From: Nostoc spongiaeforme FACHB-130
GTDB taxonomy: Bacteria; Cyanobacteriota; Cyanobacteriia; Cyanobacteriales; Nostocaceae
Assembly (NCBI RefSeq): GCF_014698475.1
Contig: NZ_JACJTB010000029.1
Coordinates: 1-64,000 of the forward strand
DNA: 64,000 nucleotides
Reading direction: 5' to 3'
Shown: positions 45,154 to 54,119 of the stretch, in pieces
Position numbering within the stretch: the stretch's first letter is position 1
How the letters are laid out: every line of letters starts with the position of its first letter
Notes under the pieces: model-generated
What the model was told of the DNA's origin: nothing
Database searches by the model: none
The model's input: the letters and a program-made list of their open reading frames with translations, nothing else
Translations under genes and position numbers: made by a program

Positions 45154-45323
45154 TAATGAGTAATGAGTGATGAGTAATGAGTGATGAGTAATGAGTCAAA
45201 AATTTACTTTAGGACTTACGCAAAAACCCTCTCGAATCCTCTTAACTTCGTGTCCTTTGCGCCCTTTGCGGTTCGTTTTTTCATTATTCTGCGTAAGTCC
45301 TGTACTTATTACTCATTACTTAC
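45154..45323. repeat. Family E nested palindrome
   Basis: An outer pair of TAATGAG/AGTAATGAGTGATG heptads (45154-45195) and ACTTATTACTCATTACT (45304-45320) encloses an inner pair (AGGACTTACGCA at 45211-45222, TGCGTAAGTCCT at 45290-45301). The core has tandem CTTTGCG units. The other end of this kind is also seen near 22575. Short frames here have no coding support. The rest of the 45064-45382 gap is AT-rich. Confidence 0.75.
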
Positions 45324-45382
45324 TTCAAAAGTGCTGAATCAAAAAGTACAAATTCCTAACCTCTACCCCCTCGTCCCTTTCC

Positions 45383-46039
45383 TCACACCACACTCATCAA
45401 CCTTTGAGTAAAGTAGCTCTTAGGTAAAAAGCAGCGATCCAGGAAAAATGGATTGCGGATATTTTCACCGACAAAATTATCAGATTTACGCAAATGACAG
45501 AATGGTGGCACTATTCCCCAATCTTCTGCTAACCAAATCCAGTATCCTATTTCGATTCTGCCGTAATTTGAAGCTGTGAGAATTTCTCCCACACTATTAT
45601 TGAGAGATACTAATTCTGGCGAACATTTCACTTCAGTTAATAGCCATGCTAATTCTTCAATAGAAAAATGAAACCGATGCTCGGCTGCTATTTTAATAAA
45701 CTGTTGCGGATTTTTAGCAGCTAGTAATTGTTCTTTTAAAGATGGGATTTTCTGTGCAGTATCCAACAAATCCCAAATTTGTTTTCTGGTAATCACAAAC
45801 CACGCAACTGCTTCTTGAGTAAATTTATAACCATTTTCTTTAGCCAATAGCAGAAACGCTTCAATACTATCGATTTTTTCTAGTTGAGTGCTGAGGAAAA
45901 AATTCTGCTCTACTAGTGAGAGAAAATCAATAATTTTTTGCCATATAAAATGGTCAAACTTTGGCTGTAATTTGACTTTCTCCTTCCAATAGAAATACTT
46001 ATCCTCGCTCAAGAATAAATTCCAGAGTTGATAATACAT
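45383..46039 (-). CDS. Protein with two Nif11-like domains
   Basis: Protein of 218 residues. Two helical units match the Nif11 pattern: the first near residues 41-85 (SIEAFLLLAKENGYKFTQEAVAW) and the second near 101-137 (LKEQLLAAKNPQQFIKIAAEHRFHFSIEELAWLL). Nif11 domains appear as leader regions of RiPP precursors or as stand-alone proteins beside nitrogen-fixation genes. Here there is no double-glycine cleavage site and a C-terminal segment of about 75 residues follows, so it is not an obvious precursor peptide. No biosynthetic enzyme lies nearby. ATG 46039 has no strong ribosome site. Confidence 0.75.
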   Translation of the reverse strand: MYYQLWNLFLSEDKYFYWKEKVKLQPKFDHFIWQKIIDFLSLVEQNFFLSTQLEKIDSIEAFLLLAKENGYKFTQEAVAWFVITRKQIWDLLDTAQKIPSLKEQLLAAKNPQQFIKIAAEHRFHFSIEELAWLLTEVKCSPELVSLNNSVGEILTASNYGRIEIGYWIWLAEDWGIVPPFCHLRKSDNFVGENIRNPFFLDRCFLPKSYFTQRLMSVV

Positions 46040-46627
46040 AACTTTATTGGTTTTAGTTTTAATAATTGTTAGGGATAATTACCAGTGTAATAAGTATAAG
46101 TTGAGTTTATCGACAGTATTAACTAAAATAATTTATGTAAATGAAATTACACAGTAACTAAGTATAAAATTTTTGTAAATTTTAGAACAAGCCAACTTCA
46201 TATTTACGGATGCTGCAACTTTTTGGGGACAGGCGATCGCTCCTTTCCTCATAGCTAATGACCCAAAAAATCCAAAATTCGGACTTTACAGAAGAATATA
46301 GACATGTCAAACCCTGATATCCTTACACTCGTTTTCAAAAGATCATCTTGGTGAGTCAATCTTGTTATGAGCAAGCAATGTAATTTTTTAGCCCATTACC
46401 AGAACTTAGATACGCAAAGATAAGTAGTTATTTTCAGGTAAATTCATATACAGGTATACTAAAACTCTGTCACCTGCCATAGCAATATATTTCTAGAGAG
46501 TGAGCGCCATTTCTCTCAAAGGCAGGAGTAAATACTGCAAGAATTCCTTGATAATTTTTACTATCAGTTTTTAATAAGTGCCAAGTTAATAAATCTATTT
46601 AGTGAAAAATATAGGAGAGTAATTATT
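46040..46627. other. 588-base AT-rich divergent region
   Basis: Upstream region of both the Nif11 protein and the acidic protein. One HIP1 site at about 46233. No palindromic repeat family, RNA gene or coding frame is recognised. Confidence 0.55.
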
Positions 46628-46885
46628 ATGGTAGACGGCTTTTTTCAAAGAGCGAAAGAGTTTTTTACAGGCTCAAATAATAATGAGTTTGAGCAAGAGA
46701 CTGATGAAAGCAATATGCGTCCAGACAGCGAAGATGATTATATTGAGCCTGAAGACCAAATTTATGAAGGTTTAAGTCCAGCTAATCAAGAACCCTATAG
46801 CGACAAAGCTGATGAGTACAGCAATATTAGCCCAACTAATGCAGATCCCTTTGGCGATCCGGCTGATGAATATGGACGTGAGTAA
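46628..46885 (+). CDS. Small acidic protein of unknown function
   Basis: Protein of 85 residues, very acidic and probably disordered. The N-terminus is amphipathic and basic (FFQRAKEFFTG). A duplicated motif follows: SPANQEPYSDKADEYS at residues 50-65 and SPTNADPFGDPADEYG at 68-83. AGGAGAG lies upstream of ATG 46628 and a hairpin terminator downstream, so it is a well-framed single gene. No family recognised. Confidence 0.75.
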   Translation: MVDGFFQRAKEFFTGSNNNEFEQETDESNMRPDSEDDYIEPEDQIYEGLSPANQEPYSDKADEYSNISPTNADPFGDPADEYGRE

Positions 46886-46926
46886 TAAATAATGTCGTGA
46901 CGATAGATTAAACTGGTGTTGATTTT

Positions 46927-46960
46927 AGGCGGTGGTAGCGAATATCACTGCCTATTTTTT
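46927..46960 (+). terminator. Terminator of the acidic-protein gene
   Basis: An 8-bp stem (AGGCGGTG at 46927-46934, CACTGCCT at 46946-46953, one G-T pair) is followed by ATTTTTT. The remaining sequence to 47189 has GAACCGCCAAGACAC and GGCTATGAAAG ... CGTAACGCAC stretches typical of Nostoc intergenic DNA, and a HIP1 core near 47030. Confidence 0.7.
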
Positions 46961-47189
46961 AGATTAACGAACCGCCAAGACACAGAGAGCGCAGAGTTAT
47001 TTTGATATTAGGGATTGGGAAGAAAGAGCGATCGCCCTTGCTTTTTTATAATAGGAAATGAATACATCTGGTTCAGTAAATATTAAGTAGGGTGTGTTAC
47101 GGCTATGAAAGTATTTGAAATTTTCAAAGAATGAGAATTAGCCGTAACGCACCATATATCAGTGATTTAATGGCTACTATAGCATTTAG

Positions 47190-48665
47190 TTATCTTGAGT
47201 ATATTTGTAACTCTCGGAGAAAATAAAAGCGATCGCTCCTCCAATCCGTTCCTTTTTCTCTACCTAAATAGCCTGTTAACGGTGAAGAAAGTTCTATCAA
47301 TAAATCATGAACTATATCATCATTTAGTTTAGGATTATGTTTGGCATTATAGTGGGCGCGAATTTCTGTTACTGTAAATTTCTGATGTGTAGCTTTTGAA
47401 CTTTCATTATCTTGTTCAGCTAGTTCTTTTAATGCTGTGATAATCTGCGATCGCAAATTTATGGCAGTATAAATTTGTTCGATATATTTTTCAACTTCTT
47501 CATCAGATTGACCAGGTTTTAGATATTGTCTAAGTTTAAATAAGTCTACTGAGTTACGATAAGTGCTTTGGAGTTTGACTAGTTTTTCAAGTGTTTCTGG
47601 GTTAATAATAGCCATACAATGTACTGTAGCAGCTTCTTTAAGTTGGTTTGTTGGTTCGCCAGGGCCAATGATTAATTTAACAGCTTGATTGAAAACATCT
47701 AAGCGATGTAGACTTCCTAAGTTTAATAGCTGTACTGCTGTATCATTAGGAATTTTCTTTCCTGCTTTACATTCCCCAAAAAGTGGATATGGTTCAGAAC
47801 AAAATAAATCTAAACCACCAGCACCACCTTTATGAGTATGATCAACAGTAAAACCTAGAAAATTAAGACTATCGCGCACCACATTTTCAAAATCTGTCCC
47901 AGCTTGATAGTTACTTTTACCTTCGTCTTCTTGTTTGCTACGATTACCTAACGCTGCAATATCACTAATCCATGCTAAATCTGTCTCAGGTTTGTAAATC
48001 TGCTGAATACTACTCCAACCTAAAAATACTTTAATCTCATCATCTAAATTTTTCGCGGCTGGGTTAGTACTTGCTATCGAAGCTAATGCACTTTGCAATT
48101 CTTGTAATTCAGGGTGTAGAGGTGGTTCTAACTTTTCTAGTTGCTGTTTGCGTTGGGTAAAAGTGCGATCGCTTAATACTGGTAATTCTTCAGTTACAGT
48201 TATAGAAGATTGTGAACTAACAAATTTACCTAGTTTATCTTGAATAGTTGAGTTAACTGCAAATTCTTGAGAACTAGCTAAATTATACACACGTAAATAA
48301 GCTAGAAAAATATGCTGATTATGTTTAATTATCTCCTTTAAAGCTTCCGTAGAAAAGATGGTTAATTGAGACAAAATATCTAATGGCTTAGTTTCGTCTA
48401 ATATCTGGCAAAGTTCGCATTTAGCCCAAGCCTTAATATTAGATGTATGAGTAGCATCCAGATTACTAACAGGTAAGATATTGACCCGATAGTATTTCTC
48501 AAATGGTAATGCAGTAGGTAAACTTTGTGCTGGATAAAGAGCAAATCTCTGCCCAGGACGAATAAACATCTTGGGCATAGCTGCTATTGTTTGCCCCTGT
48601 GTTAAAGCTTCAATTTCAGAGGCAGGTAAACACAAAGCTGTTGGCAGTGAAAACAGCTTATTCAT
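47190..48665 (-). CDS. PD-(D/E)XK nuclease-like protein with DUF1802-like N-terminus
   Basis: Protein of 491 residues. The N-terminal 130 residues (LCLPASEIEALTQGQTIAAM, then RPGQRFALYPAQSLP) resemble the cyanobacterial DUF1802 family, which I recall being linked with restriction-like domains. A restriction-endonuclease fold lies at about 255-345: E260 (GTDFENVV), D286 (GAGGLDLFC) and E298-x-K300 (FGECKAGK) give the E-D-ExK active site. The C-terminal part is helical with a winged-helix look (FTVTEIRAHYNA). Third gene of a minus-strand trio, ten bases after the ATPase gene. Probable DNA cleavage in defence or processing; specificity unknown. Confidence 0.72.
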   Translation of the reverse strand: MNKLFSLPTALCLPASEIEALTQGQTIAAMPKMFIRPGQRFALYPAQSLPTALPFEKYYRVNILPVSNLDATHTSNIKAWAKCELCQILDETKPLDILSQLTIFSTEALKEIIKHNQHIFLAYLRVYNLASSQEFAVNSTIQDKLGKFVSSQSSITVTEELPVLSDRTFTQRKQQLEKLEPPLHPELQELQSALASIASTNPAAKNLDDEIKVFLGWSSIQQIYKPETDLAWISDIAALGNRSKQEDEGKSNYQAGTDFENVVRDSLNFLGFTVDHTHKGGAGGLDLFCSEPYPLFGECKAGKKIPNDTAVQLLNLGSLHRLDVFNQAVKLIIGPGEPTNQLKEAATVHCMAIINPETLEKLVKLQSTYRNSVDLFKLRQYLKPGQSDEEVEKYIEQIYTAINLRSQIITALKELAEQDNESSKATHQKFTVTEIRAHYNAKHNPKLNDDIVHDLLIELSSPLTGYLGREKGTDWRSDRFYFLRELQIYSR

Positions 48666-48675
48666 GCTTTATTAA

Positions 48676-50583
48676 TTATAGAGTTAGTTGGATATTATCA
48701 GCGATAGAAATGCTTTGAGGTATTCTCATAGGCAATTCATCATCGGTCAAATTATCTGGTTCTTGACCAGAAGGATCGCTGAGTATTTCTCGAATTAAAG
48801 GATTATTGATTGCTATTTTTTCCTGCTCAATAAAATCAAACACTTGTTCTTCTGTCAATTCATAACTCTTCCTGTTCTTCCAAACAAAATAGATAGCTAA
48901 AAGAGGTTTGATATCTTGAGTTTGTAAAAGCACCCATTCTCCTCCTAACTTTTGTAAAAGTTGTTGTAAATATTTTTGTGCTAACTTTGCACTAGTGCTA
49001 ATTTTCTTGGAACGTACTAGGCAACCTCTCGTTAAGTGAAATTTTCTATAATCAATTAGTTTATTTAAGGCTGCTTGTACAGTATTACCTGCTGCTTGCT
49101 GTAATACATCCACACCAATTCTTACTTTCTTTCGATTACCTACTATTTTGAAATCGATATAGTCTTGATATGGTATCTCCTCTATTTCTTCAATTGTTAT
49201 TCCTTCTAATGTTTGACCTTTCAGGCTAACAAATGCCAGCCGAATAGCAGAGCTAAGAGTTATTTCTTCTTCCATTAATGAATAAATAGAAGCTTCTACA
49301 TTGCTTAATTCATTATCAAAGTATGGTTTAACTGGGTGTGGAGTGATAATTGTCTCTAATTCTGATTTTAGATAATTATTAGAGATTTGCTCATCATGAG
49401 AAATAATAGGTGTATTGATTATAAAATTTTCCGCACACCATTTTAGGACTGACCTTAAAGTAGGTTTTCCTTTGCCAAGTTCTCTCAGTTTACTTTCATC
49501 AAATGGATAAAGAGGATGAGGTGGATTTTGTTTGTTATCTTGATAAAAATCTTGTAGCCATAATTTAACAAGAGCGACAATATCATCGGAATTAAGATAT
49601 TTTAATGAAATTGGTTGCTTATTTGTTTGCTCACTAACTAATCTATCCATCACTGCTTCAGCCTGTGGCAAAAGCCTGATTTGGTCATTCCATGTTTCAG
49701 GGTACATTGAGAGTAGTAAAACGCCTCGTTTGAGACTGTTGTATAAATCCTTTGCTAAGGTGGCAATAATTTGTGGTGCTGTAAATCCTGTATCAGAAAT
49801 ATCTGGCGTGTCTAATTCATCGAAGCATATCACCGGAACTTTATAATGGCTAGTTATATCTAATATCTGGCGTACATTACTTAATGCTTCAGCCTCTTTA
49901 TCTTCATTTTTAGAGTTTGGTAAGCCGAGTGCATCAGCTTGTAATTCTGTTATCTCTAAACCTGATAACCAATAAGTTGCATAGTGAGCGTGTGTTGTCG
50001 AAAGTGTCCACAAAATAGCTCTAATGATATAAGGATTATTAATCTCAGGCTTAATCTTTAAGACTGTTTCTGTTAAAGCATCAATTGTCTTAGTTGAGTA
50101 TTTGTTTAACCAGTTTGGGTAAATACTGCTGACGTATTGCTGTGGTGTGTAGTTACATTTCTTCGCTTCATTAATTAAAGCTGCTGCTATTTCTTGCCAC
50201 TGCATCAATTCTTGACTACCAAAAGCTCTCAGGCTAGAAGCAACAGTTTGCAAAAATTGAGATTTAATCTGATTCAGATTGTCATACTTACCCATGTAAA
50301 TAAATAAAGCAGTATTTTCTGTTTGAAAGCGATGGCGAATGCGACTAATAATATGGCTCTTACCCAAGCCTTTTTCAGCCGCTATGGTAATACCTACAGT
50401 GTCGCGCTGACCTTTACGAATTTGTTCAACTGCGTTAAATACTGCATCAGAAGCATGAGCATTAATTGAGGTAACATCGGGATAACTTTTTCCCCATATC
50501 TGTTGCGGTCTGACAACAATATGTCCGGCGAATGGATTTTTATTTCTAATCAGTTCATCAATGGTAGATGTGGTGGCAATCAT
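48676..50583 (-). CDS. P-loop ATPase of an uncharacterised defence-like operon
   Basis: Protein of 635 residues. Walker A AAEKGLGKSHII at 68-79 and Walker B VICFDELD at 251-258 frame an AAA-type domain; VLLLSMYPETW near 295 is a sensor-like strand. From about 340 to 635 it is helical with no known motif, ending in a beta-rich acidic part. It recalls ATPases of defence systems and ORC/Cdc6-like clamp loaders, but no named family is assigned. Upstream lies a winged-helix-like gene (43-base gap) and downstream a nuclease gene (10-base gap). Possibly an ATP-driven sensor that directs the nuclease. Confidence 0.7.
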   Translation of the reverse strand: MIATTSTIDELIRNKNPFAGHIVVRPQQIWGKSYPDVTSINAHASDAVFNAVEQIRKGQRDTVGITIAAEKGLGKSHIISRIRHRFQTENTALFIYMGKYDNLNQIKSQFLQTVASSLRAFGSQELMQWQEIAAALINEAKKCNYTPQQYVSSIYPNWLNKYSTKTIDALTETVLKIKPEINNPYIIRAILWTLSTTHAHYATYWLSGLEITELQADALGLPNSKNEDKEAEALSNVRQILDITSHYKVPVICFDELDTPDISDTGFTAPQIIATLAKDLYNSLKRGVLLLSMYPETWNDQIRLLPQAEAVMDRLVSEQTNKQPISLKYLNSDDIVALVKLWLQDFYQDNKQNPPHPLYPFDESKLRELGKGKPTLRSVLKWCAENFIINTPIISHDEQISNNYLKSELETIITPHPVKPYFDNELSNVEASIYSLMEEEITLSSAIRLAFVSLKGQTLEGITIEEIEEIPYQDYIDFKIVGNRKKVRIGVDVLQQAAGNTVQAALNKLIDYRKFHLTRGCLVRSKKISTSAKLAQKYLQQLLQKLGGEWVLLQTQDIKPLLAIYFVWKNRKSYELTEEQVFDFIEQEKIAINNPLIREILSDPSGQEPDNLTDDELPMRIPQSISIADNIQLTL

Positions 50584-50626
50584 AGTTTTTTGAGATGATG
50601 TTTATTGAGTGAGGAGTACAAAAAAT

Positions 50627-51286
50627 TTATGCTTTCAACAGTTTGGCGTAACAGCGCAATCCATCTAAGACTGTGGTGATAGAATCTTCTATCTTGTCTG
50701 GTGCGTTATCTTCTACCGTTCCGCCTTGTAGTTGCAAAATATCGTCAGCTTGCATTTCTAGCAGCCAATCATTAAATTCTGTACGGCTTAAGCGATCGCC
50801 TACTTGTCTTCTAATCCGATAAATTGGGACTAGATGATTGAAGTTGTATTCATAATTCAACTTTTCGTAGACTTCCAGCACGACTAACTTAAATTCTTCG
50901 TAGGAAGCGATCGCACCCTTGTTAGGTTTTTCTGGTGCAGGTGTACTAGTAAATGTGCTATTGACTCCACCAATCCATTTAACTAGTGCATTTGCAGTCC
51001 AACTCCCAACAATAGTTCCATCAAATCTAAACTCGGAACTTCTCAAACCCTCACCTAGAACTTCTAAACCCTTGGGAGAAGCAAGAGAATAGCCAGTTTT
51101 GGAAATTGCGATCGCGCCTTGCTTGCGTAATTCCTCGAATACACTTTGGTAATCTGCTGCTTTTTTACCTTTGGAAACAATACGCTTAGTCAATAAGCCT
51201 TTTTTTACTTCCTGCTGCACTCCTCCCAAATCCCACAAAGCCAAAAGGAGGCGAGTTTTCGTCTGAGCTATATTTTTGGTTGGCAT
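50627..51286 (-). CDS. Winged-helix-like first gene of the ATPase-nuclease operon
   Basis: Protein of 219 residues from ATG 51286 (in-frame TTG at 51346 rejected). N-terminal KTRLLLALWDLGG, YQSVFEELRKQGAIAISKTGYSLASPKGLEVL is the pattern of a winged-helix DNA-binding domain. The second half, from VLEVYEKLNYEYNFNHLVPIYRIRRQVG to DILQLQGG, looks like another winged helix. The end carries an EDSITTVLDGLRCYAK helix. No family named. It may recognise DNA or regulate the operon. Bounded upstream by 486 bases with no gene. Confidence 0.68.
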   Translation of the reverse strand: MPTKNIAQTKTRLLLALWDLGGVQQEVKKGLLTKRIVSKGKKAADYQSVFEELRKQGAIAISKTGYSLASPKGLEVLGEGLRSSEFRFDGTIVGSWTANALVKWIGGVNSTFTSTPAPEKPNKGAIASYEEFKLVVLEVYEKLNYEYNFNHLVPIYRIRRQVGDRLSRTEFNDWLLEMQADDILQLQGGTVEDNAPDKIEDSITTVLDGLRCYAKLLKA

Positions 51287-51772
51287 ATTGAGTATTTTTT
51301 CTGACAAAAAACATCGTAGCGACTGTTTCTTTTTAAATGATTCCAAGCGTAAAAAATAACCGCGTAATTGCTGAATATTGACACAGAATATCGCTGATTT
51401 ATAAAAAAAGTCGGGGTTCTGAGCAAGATTTTTATAAATTAAATAATATTGTTATATATGTCAATCAAATGACACTTCTTAAAAGTTACTCATAGAATAA
51501 ATACTTTTGAAAAATCTATCAGCAATAAATATGAAGCAAAATTATGAAATTCCAGCTATAGCGTTTTCCAGTTTGCCGAGTTACAAATTTATTGGTTTTT
51601 ATCTGCGTTCATCCGCGTCCATCGGCGGTTAATTATTCTTGCTCGTACTTCACTACAACGAGAGAATCTATAATATCTCTTGCGATCGCAATATTATTTG
51701 TCTTATTGTTGAGATAAAATTGTGAAATAAGTTCACGTATAAATTGTTTTTTCTAGGGAAGATATCTAAATC
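51287..51772. other. 486-base divergent intergenic region
   Basis: Separates the ATPase-nuclease operon from the DUF433/DUF5615 pair. AT-rich, with ATCTGCGTTCATCCGCGTCC near 51600, a common Nostoc intergenic motif. No gene, terminator or perfect palindrome is seen. Confidence 0.55.
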
Positions 51773-51997
51773 ATGAACTACCAAAATATTATTACTATCG
51801 AACCCGGAAAGCGGAGCGGTAAACCCTGTATTCGGGGAATGCGAATCACCGTATATGATATTCTCGAATATCTTGCAGGAGGTATGACAGAAGCAGAAAT
51901 TTTAGAGGATTTTTCAGAACTGACATCAGAGGATATTAAAGCTTGTCTTGCTTTTGCTGCTGATCGTGAGAAAAAGTTATTTGTGGCACCGTTGTGA
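51773..51997 (+). CDS. DUF433 antitoxin
   Basis: Protein of 74 residues. Matches the DUF433/VapB45-like family: ITIEPGKRSGKPCIRGMRITVYDILEYLAGG at residues 6-36 (the conserved GKPCIRGxRI box), then AEILEDFSELTSEDIKACLAFAADRE, a helix-turn-helix-like segment. It is paired with the DUF5615 gene by a four-base GTGA overlap. It should bind and neutralise the toxin and repress the operon. Confidence 0.93.
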   Translation: MNYQNIITIEPGKRSGKPCIRGMRITVYDILEYLAGGMTEAEILEDFSELTSEDIKACLAFAADREKKLFVAPL

Positions 51998-52326
51998 AAC
52001 TGCTTTTAGATGAAAATCTCTCTGATCAGATTATTGGCAGGATTATCGACTTATATCCTGATTCTGAACACGTAAAAACCTTGTCGCTAACGAATACTGA
52101 TGATGGGATTATCTGGGAATATGCAAAAGCACATGGTTTTGTGATTGTTTCCAAAGACTCTGACTTCCATCAACGTAGTTTACTTTATGGTCATCCTCCT
52201 AAGTTCATCTATCTTCGTATCGGTAACAGTCCAACATCAAAAATTGTTCAAATTTTGAGAGATAATTTCGACACCATCATTCAATTTGGAAATAGAGAAT
52301 TAGAAAGTATCTTAGTGCTGTCATAG
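51994..52326 (+). CDS. DUF5615 PIN-like toxin (VapC45-type)
   Basis: Protein of 110 residues. Matches DUF5615/Mut7-C-like PIN proteins: LLDENLSDQIIGRI at residues 3-16, DDGIIWEYAKAHGFVIVSKDSDF near 37-59 and PKFIYLRIGNS near 70. The Asp residues at DE and KDSD are the metal-binding candidates of the PIN fold. GTG start at 51994 overlaps the stop of the antitoxin gene, so translation is coupled. A ribonuclease toxin is expected. Confidence 0.9.
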   Translation: MKLLLDENLSDQIIGRIIDLYPDSEHVKTLSLTNTDDGIIWEYAKAHGFVIVSKDSDFHQRSLLYGHPPKFIYLRIGNSPTSKIVQILRDNFDTIIQFGNRELESILVLS

Positions 52327-52362
52327 TTTGAAACAGAAGCTTAACTCAGTACATCATCTCTA

Positions 52363-53328
52363 TTATAATTTCGCTGCTAGAATTTCTTGCGATCGCTCGA
52401 TATTTTTCCGCACAGATTTAGCAGAATTATGCAACGCTGCTACTTCACTTTCACTTAAACTTAATTCCAAAATACTTTCAATACCACCACAACCTAAGCG
52501 ACAAGGCACACCAATCACCACATCTTTTAAACCATATTCACCATCTAAATAAGCTGCAATTGGTAACAGCCGCGATTGATTTAATAATATTGACTCAACC
52601 ATCATACTTGTCGCCGATGCAGGGGCAAAAAATGCGCCACCTGTTTGAATTAATTCAACAATTTCTGCACCACCGTTGCGGGTTCTTGCTATTAAACTTT
52701 CAATGGTAGCTGCGTCTAATAATTCTGTAATGGGAATGCCGTTAACAGTGGCATAACGAGATAATGGAACCATTAAATCGCCGTGGCTTCCTAATACCAT
52801 CGCCTTCACATCGGCAGGTAAAACACCCAATTCTAAAGCGATGAAAGTTTCAAAGCGGGCTGAGTCTAACACGCCAGCCATACCCATAATGCGATCGCGT
52901 GGTAAACCTGTGGCTTGCCAAGCTAAATAAGTCATCACGTCTAAAGGGTTTGTGACGATAATAAAAATTGCATTGGGCGAATGTGCGATCGCATTTTTTG
53001 CTGCGTCGACGACAATCTTGGCATTAGTTTTCAGCAAATCATCCCGACTCATTCCCGGTTTACGCGGTAGCCCAGCCGTAATCACCACAATTTCAGAATT
53101 AGCCGTATCAGCATAATTATTCGTCCCGATAATCTGACGGTTATGCAGTTCTATTCCTCTGGCTTCCATTAAATCCAGTGCCAAACCCTGCGGCATACCC
53201 TCAACAATATCAAGTAACACCACATCTGCTAAATTCTTCTCGGCAATGCGTTGGGCGAGAGTACTACCAACTCTACCAGCACCAACAATGGTGACGCGCG
53301 GTAAATGGCAAGGAATAGGGGAAAACAT
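52363..53328 (-). CDS. mdh: Malate dehydrogenase (LDH-like type)
   Basis: NAD-dependent malate/oxaloacetate interconversion. 321 residues. NAD-binding VGAGRVGSTLAQRIA near 15-29, ITAGLPRKPGMSRDDLL near 84-100 (with the Arg that favours malate over lactate), VTNPLDVMTYL near 125 and catalytic His in VLGSHGDLMVP near 178-189. Separate enzyme; not clustered with other TCA genes. Lactate dehydrogenase is the alternative but the GLPRKPGMSR region fits MDH. Confidence 0.92.
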   Translation of the reverse strand: MFSPIPCHLPRVTIVGAGRVGSTLAQRIAEKNLADVVLLDIVEGMPQGLALDLMEARGIELHNRQIIGTNNYADTANSEIVVITAGLPRKPGMSRDDLLKTNAKIVVDAAKNAIAHSPNAIFIIVTNPLDVMTYLAWQATGLPRDRIMGMAGVLDSARFETFIALELGVLPADVKAMVLGSHGDLMVPLSRYATVNGIPITELLDAATIESLIARTRNGGAEIVELIQTGGAFFAPASATSMMVESILLNQSRLLPIAAYLDGEYGLKDVVIGVPCRLGCGGIESILELSLSESEVAALHNSAKSVRKNIERSQEILAAKL

Positions 53329-53648
53329 AATTAATTTGTAATTTTAGGTTTTAGATAATCCAAAAATACTTTTCTCTTCCTCACTCCTGGATAAACTGCG
53401 ATCGCCAGTTTGTCACACCCAGTATTTTGACAATATTTTAGCGCAGAAGTTCTGGAAAAATTCAAAAGTCAGAACTGAAAATCATCAATTCTGACTTCTG
53501 GATGATATGTAGCAATCCTCAATGATTTACAAACATCTCTCTCCCTAGTCTTCCTTGTCCTCCTTGTCTACTTTGTCCGTATATCAAATAGGACGCTTTT
53601 TGCATCCCACACCCAACCCTCAACAAATCTGCATCTAGAGAAGAGGAA
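53329..53648. other. 320-base intergenic region with heptad palindrome
   Basis: AAGTCAGAA (53466-53474) and TTCTGACTT (53489-53497) form a perfect 9-bp inverted repeat without a T-tract. The rest is low-complexity (CTTCCTTGTCCTCCTTGTC). No gene. Confidence 0.5.
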
Positions 53649-53933
53649 TTATTTGAAATTTAAAGAATCATGTTGTGATAATAATTTTTCCACCTTCGCC
53701 TCATCAATTCTTGCTGTTAATTTTTTAGCTTCATGCAAATCTCTGGTTGTTTTTGCCAAGGTAAAAGTCGAACCAACAGAAAAAGCTAAACCCATACCCA
53801 TAAAGCCTTTTACCCAGTTATCCACGGGCAAATTCACAATTCCAAAGCTAGTCATAGAAACAGAAAGCATAAAAGCAGCCCATGTTTGAATAATCCAAGC
53901 TGTACTATCTTTTTGTGAACTTAGTTGCTGCAT
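53649..53933 (-). CDS. YiaA/YiaB family membrane protein
   Basis: Protein of 94 residues. Matches the YiaAB family: AWIIQTWAAFMLSVSMTSFGI and WVKGFMGMGLAFSVGSTFTLAKTTRDLHE are two membrane helices with the typical polar end. ATG 53933 (GGCGGAAAT upstream) is used, not the in-frame TTG at 53990. Function unknown. Confidence 0.82.
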   Translation of the reverse strand: MQQLSSQKDSTAWIIQTWAAFMLSVSMTSFGIVNLPVDNWVKGFMGMGLAFSVGSTFTLAKTTRDLHEAKKLTARIDEAKVEKLLSQHDSLNFK

Positions 53934-54119
53934 ATTTCCGCCCGATAAATTCAGGAATTTAATAGCGATATTATTAATTGGTGTAGTCAATTACAACAAT
54001 AAAATTACCACTTTGATAACTGGACTGTAATCAGTTAACTAAAAAGTACCTAAATAAAAGAATAACTGGTACACAGTTTTGTACCAGTTAGATAAATGGC
54101 ATAAAGTTGGGGAATTTAA

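Noticed and set aside
45181-45411. 76-codon frame between pgi and the Nif11 gene
   Set aside because: Lies almost wholly in the family E palindrome and runs into the Nif11 gene on the other strand.
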